Source of the DNA: UBA5336 sp964492485
GTDB lineage: Bacteria > Pseudomonadota > Alphaproteobacteria > Caulobacterales > Hyphomonadaceae
DNA length: 10,936 nt
Direction of reading: 5' to 3'
NCBI GenBank assembly: GCA_964492485.1
Contig: CAZBKM010000030.1
Coordinates: 1-10,936, forward strand
A program made the translations under genes and the position numbers. The notes beneath the pieces are model-generated. The model did not search any database and was not told the DNA's origin. It saw nothing but the letters and a program-made list of their open reading frames with translations. Of the stretch, positions 7,303-10,936 are shown piece by piece (within the stretch, counting starts at the first letter, position 1; every line of letters starts with the position of its first letter).

Positions 7303-8397
7303 TCAACCCGGAGAGGCCGCAGGACCGCCGCTGCCCGGCGTCGCGCCGCTTCCGCCGGCCGATGGCGACAGCAGGCTTTCATCTGCGATCGTGACCTCCG
7401 ACCCGTCGCGGATGCGGATCAGGCCTTCGGTCACGATCCTGTCGCCCGCATCCAGGCCGTTGCGCACTTCTACATAGCCATCATGGCGAAGGCCCAGTTC
7501 CACCTCCCGCTGATGAGCGATCAGCGTGCCGTTCTCCGGCTCGATCACGAAGACGTAGAAACGGGGGCCGCGTGGCAGGATCGCTTCTTCCGGAACCGAA
7601 AGCGCCTCGCGGGCATCCGCCTTCAGCTCCACCTTCATGAACATCCCCGCCTTCAGGACACGATCCGGATTGGGCAGGGTCGCGCGCACGCGGACCGACC
7701 GGCTGACCGGATCAATGGCATTGTCGATGGAGGTGAGTGTCCCCTCGAAGGTCTGTCCGGGCAGGTCATCGGTACGCGCGTCGATTGGCAGACCGGGTTC
7801 GAGCTGGCTCAGGAAGATCGAAGGCACGGAGAATTCGAGCCGCATCTCGCTGTCGTCGATCAGCCTGGCCACCACGTCACCCGGGCGGACATAGGCCCCC
7901 ACGCTGACCTGGCGGAACCCCAGAACGCCATCGAAGGGTGCCACCAGAATACGGTCGGCGAGGCGCGACTGCACGGCCCGGCGCTGGGCGGTCGCGTTCT
8001 GCATGTTTCGCCGTGCCTCGTCGAGCTCCGACTGGGAGACGGCATCGTCGGCGGCAAGGCGTTCGATCCGTGCCAGTTGCCGACGGGCCTCCTCCTCATT
8101 CGCCTCGGCGGCTTCGACAAGGGCGATCTGTTCGCGCTGTGCCAGCGTCAGGAGCGTCTTTCCCTGGGTCACGCGCTCGCCATCGTCGAAATAGATCTCC
8201 CGGACCACGTCGCCGGTGCTGAGCGTCAGGTCCACCTCCTCGCGCGGTTCGAGCGTGCCGAGGGCTTCGATCCGGTTGGCGAACGGGCGGACCTCTACCC
8301 GGTCGGCGAACACCGTCGCCGGGCCGCGCTGGGCGTGGGCGTGCCCCGAAAGAAGGAGCGCGGCCACAAGGCCCAGCATGAGGGTAAACCTAGTCAT
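7303..8397 (-). CDS. RND efflux periplasmic adaptor (membrane fusion protein, HlyD/AcrA family)
   Basis: This protein bridges the pump and the outer-membrane channel in the periplasm. It has 364 residues. The signal peptide MTRFTLMLGLVAALLLSGHAHA (cleavage likely after Ala22) has no lipobox Cys, so this adaptor is probably soluble or membrane-associated and not lipidated like AcrA. The mature chain shows the family order: first beta-barrel/lipoyl half at about 45-85 (ALGTLEPREEVDL, then GERVTQGKTLLTL), an alpha-helical coiled-coil hairpin at about 88-147 rich in Glu, Arg and Ala, the second lipoyl half (DRILVAPFDGVLGFRQVSVGAYVRPGD at 148-174), and beta-barrel and membrane-proximal domains to about 340. 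A low-complexity Gly/Ser/Pro tail ends it. The ATG at 8397 overlaps the stop of the preceding channel gene by 8 bp, which suggests translational coupling. A longer frame to 8583 runs back through that channel gene and is a shadow. Confidence 0.95.
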   Translation of the reverse strand: MTRFTLMLGLVAALLLSGHAHAQRGPATVFADRVEVRPFANRIEALGTLEPREEVDLTLSTGDVVREIYFDDGERVTQGKTLLTLAQREQIALVEAAEANEEEARRQLARIERLAADDAVSQSELDEARRNMQNATAQRRAVQSRLADRILVAPFDGVLGFRQVSVGAYVRPGDVVARLIDDSEMRLEFSVPSIFLSQLEPGLPIDARTDDLPGQTFEGTLTSIDNAIDPVSRSVRVRATLPNPDRVLKAGMFMKVELKADAREALSVPEEAILPRGPRFYVFVIEPENGTLIAHQREVELGLRHDGYVEVRNGLDAGDRIVTEGLIRIRDGSEVTIADESLLSPSAGGSGATPGSGGPAASPG

Positions 8398-9829
8398 CGG
8401 ATCCGTCTCCCGAAGCCGCACGGAACGCCGCCAGCGTTTCAGTGTCCCACATTCCGCCGAGGCTGCGATAGGCGAGCACAGCGAGGCGGGCCGATTGCAG
8501 CCTGCTGACCGCCAATTGGTCTTCCACCGACAGTAATGTACGCTGCGCGTCCAGAACGTCGAGGTAATCGTCCAGTCCCTCACTGTAGCGAAGATTGGCG
8601 AGCGTCAGGGCGCGGCGCGCCGCACCCACGGCACGGTCCAGTTCCGCGAGGCGCTGCAATTCGCGCCGATAATCGCTGAGCGCCGTTTCAACCTCGCCCA
8701 GCGCGTCGAGCACGGTCTGTTCGTAGGTTGCGATGGCCTGGCGCGCCCGGGCGTCGTTGAGCGCGATGGTCGCGCGCACGGCGCGCAGGTCGGGCCCTGC
8801 CCAGATGAGCGCCGGTCCCAGCCCGAAGCCGAGGCTGGTGGAGCGTGTCAGATCTTCCGGCTCCCGGGCGTTGGCCACCAGGCGTGCGTCGAGCGTGAGC
8901 GTCGGAAACAGGTCGGCGCGCGCGACCTCGCCAAGCGCGAGCTGGCTGGCCAGGTCCGCCTCGGCGCGGCGGATGTCCGGGCGCCGCCGCAGGAGGGCAT
9001 CCGGCGTCCCCGTGACCAGGGCCCCACCCAGCATCGGCACCCTGTCCGGCCGGTCGCGCAGGGACAGGAGGAACGTGCCCGGGTCGCTGGCGGATCGGCC
9101 CATTAGCGCCGCCAGCCTGTTCAGCGCGGCGGTGGCATCGCTTTCCAGCGTCGGAATCGTGGCCAGGGTCTGGCGGTACTGGGTGCGGGCCCGCTCGACG
9201 TCGAGCTGTGTGGCGCGGCCGTTTTGTTGCAGGGTCTGCAAGAGGTCGAGGGATTGGGTCTGCGCGTCCGCGTTCTGACGCGCCACCTCCAGACGGGCCT
9301 GGGCGCCGCGCAGATCCGCATAGGCGAGCGCGGTCTCGCTGGCCACCACGACGGCGAGGTCGCGCCGGGTTTCGCGAGCGGCGTCCAGATCGAACCGGGC
9401 CGACTCGATCAGGTTGCGGACCCGTCCGAACAGATCGAGTTCCCAGGAAGCCCGCAAGCTCCCGTCGACGCGCAGATCGGTATCCTGGCCATCGCCGGGC
9501 GTCCGACCGATCTCCGCGCCGGCGTCGGAGGTCGTGGACACCGAGCGCCCCAGCGCCGTGCGCTGCAGCAGCGCTTCGGCGGCGTCGACGGACGCGTCGG
9601 CACCGTCCAGGCGCACATTCTCGCGCAACGCGGTCTCGATGAGGCGTGTGAGCGCCGGGTCTTCGAACCGCGCCCACCAGTCCATCTGTAGCGGCGTGGG
9701 GTCCATCGAGTCCGCCTGGCGGAACTGCGCCGCCACCGGGGAGGTGCCATCGCCTGGAGCGGGGGGTGGCGGCGGGCTCGCGCAGGCGGCCATGCCGGCG
9801 AGTGCCAAGACGATCGCCGATCGGGTCAT
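8390..9829 (-). CDS. Outer-membrane efflux channel lipoprotein (NodT/OprM family)
   Basis: This is the TolC-like exit duct of the tripartite pump, a trimeric beta-barrel with a long alpha-helical tunnel. It has 479 residues, usual for the family. The N-terminus MTRSAIVLALAGMAAC carries a lipobox-like end with Cys16; Met at -3 is less common than Leu. A proline-rich stretch (ASPPPPPAPGDG) follows. The two repeated outer-membrane-efflux domains can be followed: WWARFEDPALTRLIETAL near residue 51 opens the first, and GTPDALLRRRPDIRRAEADLA, the hallmark NodT/OprM motif, opens the second near 270, followed by DLFPTLTLDARL. The C-terminal helices end in LDVLDAQRTLLSVEDQL, also typical. The ATG at 9829 has GAGGA about 7 bases upstream. 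It is the first gene of the operon; its stop TAG lies inside the adaptor's start region. Confidence 0.94.
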   Translation of the reverse strand: MTRSAIVLALAGMAACASPPPPPAPGDGTSPVAAQFRQADSMDPTPLQMDWWARFEDPALTRLIETALRENVRLDGADASVDAAEALLQRTALGRSVSTTSDAGAEIGRTPGDGQDTDLRVDGSLRASWELDLFGRVRNLIESARFDLDAARETRRDLAVVVASETALAYADLRGAQARLEVARQNADAQTQSLDLLQTLQQNGRATQLDVERARTQYRQTLATIPTLESDATAALNRLAALMGRSASDPGTFLLSLRDRPDRVPMLGGALVTGTPDALLRRRPDIRRAEADLASQLALGEVARADLFPTLTLDARLVANAREPEDLTRSTSLGFGLGPALIWAGPDLRAVRATIALNDARARQAIATYEQTVLDALGEVETALSDYRRELQRLAELDRAVGAARRALTLANLRYSEGLDDYLDVLDAQRTLLSVEDQLAVSRLQSARLAVLAYRSLGGMWDTETLAAFRAASGDGSDD

Positions 9830-9875
9830 GAGGGTCCTCTATGCCGGTTCCTGTGCGGCTGGCCGCAACATGGGA

Positions 9876-9905
9876 CTTTAGCGCGTAAAGCCAAGTTAAC
9901 GTTGG
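9876..9905. promoter_or_regulatory. Two adjoining operator-like dyads upstream of the efflux operon
   Basis: CTTTAGCGCGTAAAG at 9876-9890 has perfect 5-bp arms (CTTTA/TAAAG) around GCGCG. Directly next to it, CCAAGTTAACGTTGG at 9891-9905 has 4-bp arms (CCAA/TTGG) around a GTTAAC core. They lie 47-76 bases before the channel gene's ATG, where a repressor such as a TetR- or MarR-type regulator of an efflux operon would be expected to bind. This stretch is also more AT-rich than its surroundings. No regulator gene is in the window, so its role as an operator is inference. Confidence 0.35.
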
Positions 9906-10068
9906 TCGAGGTCGTGCGTCGAATGGGCGGATGGCTGTCATCAGGGCGGTGACGACTGCATCCTGCCCAGTCGCGATGTTGCAAATGGGACGCGGCGCTG
10001 CGAAAACATCATGTGCGGCAGCGGCCCACTGGTCGTCCGGCCTCGCCCTGAGGGGCAAGAGACGTTAT

Positions 10069-10127
10069 CAGGCGGTCCATGCGGTGGCTCACCGCATGAT
10101 CCTGCCGCCTGGACGCAAGGCGTCTGG
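10069..10127 (+). promoter_or_regulatory. Structured 5' leader of the OmpA-like gene (two stem-loops)
   Basis: The main hairpin has a perfect 9-bp stem, CATGCGGTG (10078-10086) with CACCGCATG (10090-10098), closed by the triloop GCT. Outside an internal loop it is extended by a 7-bp stem, CAGGCGG (10069-10075) with CCGCCTG (10105-10111). A second stem-loop, GACGC (10112-10116) with GCGTC (10120-10124) around AAG, follows at once and ends just before the purine-rich ribosome site AAAAGGGG. No T-run follows, so this is not a classical terminator. Leader hairpins that stabilise mRNA are known for E. coli ompA; the same role here is inference. Confidence 0.5.
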
Positions 10128-10145
10128 CATTGAAAAGGGGATGAC

Positions 10146-10936
10146 ATGAAACGAACACTTCTTGGCGCGACCGCAGCTGCCGCGTTGATCTCGACGGGCA
10201 GCGTCGCGCAGGCCGAGGAGGGGTGGTATGGCCGCGCCGATCTCGGCTACACCTTCGACGGGACGCTCGACTATGATGTCGAGAGCGGCGTGAACGGATC
10301 CATCGTCGGTGACGGGGATGCATCCGAACTCGGCGGCCTCGATCTCGGGATCGGTTACGGGCTCGGCAATGGCTTCCGCGTCGAGGCCACGCTGGGCTAT
10401 CGTGCCGGCGACCTGGATCCCGACACGGGCTTCAATGGGACGGTGACCGGCGGAACCGCGGGCGACCTGACCACGGCTTATGTGAGCGATGTGGACGGCA
10501 CGATCCAGGTCTCCGACCTGATGGCCAACGTCCTCTACGACTTCAACCGTGACGGTCGCTTCCAACCCTATCTCGGCGCCGGTCTCGGTCTGGCGAAGGT
10601 CGATGCCAAGGCGCAGACTCTGAGCGCCCAGGTCACCGACACCACCATCGGCAGCGGTGGTGCGATCGTCAGCACGACGGGTGTCAACGGGTTTTCCGAT
10701 GACGACACCGGTCTGGCCTATCAGGGCCTTGCCGGCATCGGATACAAGGTCACCGACCGTCTGACCCTCGATCTCGGCTACCGCTATTTCGTTGCCGACG
10801 ACATCGAGTTCACAGGCCGCGACCTGGCAGGCAACGACGTGTCGCACGACGCGACCTATACCGACCACACGGCGACCATCGGCGTTCGCTGGCAGTTTGC
10901 GGCACCTCCGCCGCCACCGCCTCCGCCCCCGCCACC
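10146..10936 (+). CDS. OmpA-like outer-membrane beta-barrel protein, 3' end beyond window
   Basis: The frame is open for 263 codons with no stop before the window edge. The ATG at 10146 follows AAAAGGGG at a suitable distance. The signal peptide MKRTLLGATAAAALISTGSVAQA predicts cleavage after Ala23, and the mature protein begins EEGWYGRADLGYTFDG. Alternating strands with aromatic ends follow: LDLGIGYGLGNGFRVEATLGY, FQPYLGAGLGLAKVDA, YQGLAGIGYKVTDRLTLDLGYRYF, and a closing TATIGVRWQF strand, as in 8-strand OmpA/Omp25-type barrels. Long acidic and Gly/Thr-rich loops lie between. After the barrel comes AA and then at least ten prolines, the kind of linker that in OmpA-family proteins leads to a peptidoglycan-binding domain; that domain would lie outside the window. 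It is transcribed away from the efflux operon and need not be related to it. Confidence 0.9.
   Translation, partial: MKRTLLGATAAAALISTGSVAQAEEGWYGRADLGYTFDGTLDYDVESGVNGSIVGDGDASELGGLDLGIGYGLGNGFRVEATLGYRAGDLDPDTGFNGTVTGGTAGDLTTAYVSDVDGTIQVSDLMANVLYDFNRDGRFQPYLGAGLGLAKVDAKAQTLSAQVTDTTIGSGGAIVSTTGVNGFSDDDTGLAYQGLAGIGYKVTDRLTLDLGYRYFVADDIEFTGRDLAGNDVSHDATYTDHTATIGVRWQFAAPPPPPPPPPP

Larger units (their letters stand above)
9830..10145. other. Divergent intergenic region between efflux operon and OmpA-like gene
   Basis: These 316 bases carry the control regions of two divergent transcription units. Next to the efflux operon are two adjoining dyads (9876-9890 and 9891-9905). Next to the OmpA-like gene is a structured leader (10069-10127). 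In between, TTGCAA at 9979-9984 could be a -35 box for the plus-strand gene, but the matching -10 (AAAACA, 18 bases on) is poor, so I do not call a promoter. A small GCCC/GGGC hairpin sits at 10045-10056. Short open frames here have no family resemblance and no good ribosome sites. Confidence 0.7.

Noticed and set aside
7108..8508. Plus-strand open frame of 466 codons opposite the adaptor gene
   Set aside because: It runs across the antisense of three real genes, shows no domain and no ribosome site, and is explained by high GC.
8688..10058. Minus-strand open frame of 456 codons in another frame of the channel gene
   Set aside because: It overlaps the outer-membrane channel gene, which has clear family motifs; this frame is Arg/Pro/Gly-rich without motifs.
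10089..10868. Minus-strand open frame of 259 codons opposite the OmpA-like gene
   Set aside because: The plus strand has a signal peptide, ribosome site and barrel strands; this frame has none of these.
1..10936. CRISPR array, insertion sequence, integron or phage attachment site
   Set aside because: No spaced repeat array, transposase or integrase coding, or terminal inverted repeats were seen; the tRNA 3' end is not repeated elsewhere in the window as far as I can tell by eye.

Overview
The window is high-GC DNA from an alphaproteobacterium. The protein sequences look alphaproteobacterial throughout: a MnmH with the CWRGGQRS and GNTGTAKT signatures, an oxidoreductase-SelD fusion, and an OmpA-type porin with a proline tract. 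The tRNA-His carries A at the discriminator position, where most bacteria have C, and A73 is a documented peculiarity of many Alphaproteobacteria. The family or genus cannot be fixed from this window; the OmpA-like protein with a long proline linker would fit Maricaulales or Hyphomonadaceae-type bacteria, but that is only an impression.

Layout. (1) Positions 1-67: the 3' part of tRNA-His(GUG) with an encoded CCA. (2) 160-1212 (+): mnmH/selU, tRNA 2-selenouridine synthase. (3) 1199-3391 (-): a 730-residue fusion of an FAD/NAD(P)H oxidoreductase with selenide, water dikinase (SelD). It is convergent with mnmH and overlaps it by 14 bp. (4) 3480-3944 (-): a small unrecognised lipoprotein, upstream of selD on the same strand. 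(5) 3945-4136: a noticeably AT-rich spacer. (6) 9829 down to 4137 (-): a complete tripartite RND efflux operon in the order outer-membrane factor, periplasmic adaptor, inner-membrane pump, with the first two genes overlapping. (7) 9830-10145: a divergent intergenic region with operator-like dyads on the efflux side and strong hairpins on the porin side. (8) 10146 to the end (+): an OmpA-like outer-membrane protein that runs off the window inside a proline tract.

How the genes work together. SelD makes selenophosphate from selenide and ATP, and MnmH uses it to turn 2-thiouridine at the wobble position of certain tRNAs into 2-selenouridine. The two genes together form a minimal selenium-for-tRNA module. 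No selA, selB, selC or selenoprotein is visible here, and SelD itself uses Cys rather than selenocysteine. The fused oxidoreductase probably deals with selenium or sulfur redox supply, but its substrate is unknown. The RND operon encodes all three parts of an envelope-spanning exporter, with no regulator gene in view. The OmpA-like protein is a separate, divergently transcribed envelope gene.

Nothing here is clearly a wholly new system. The best second looks are the SelD fusion with a hairpin at its start codon, the cysteine-rich lipoprotein beside it, the 5' leader hairpins of the OmpA-like gene and the adjacent dyads in front of the efflux operon.
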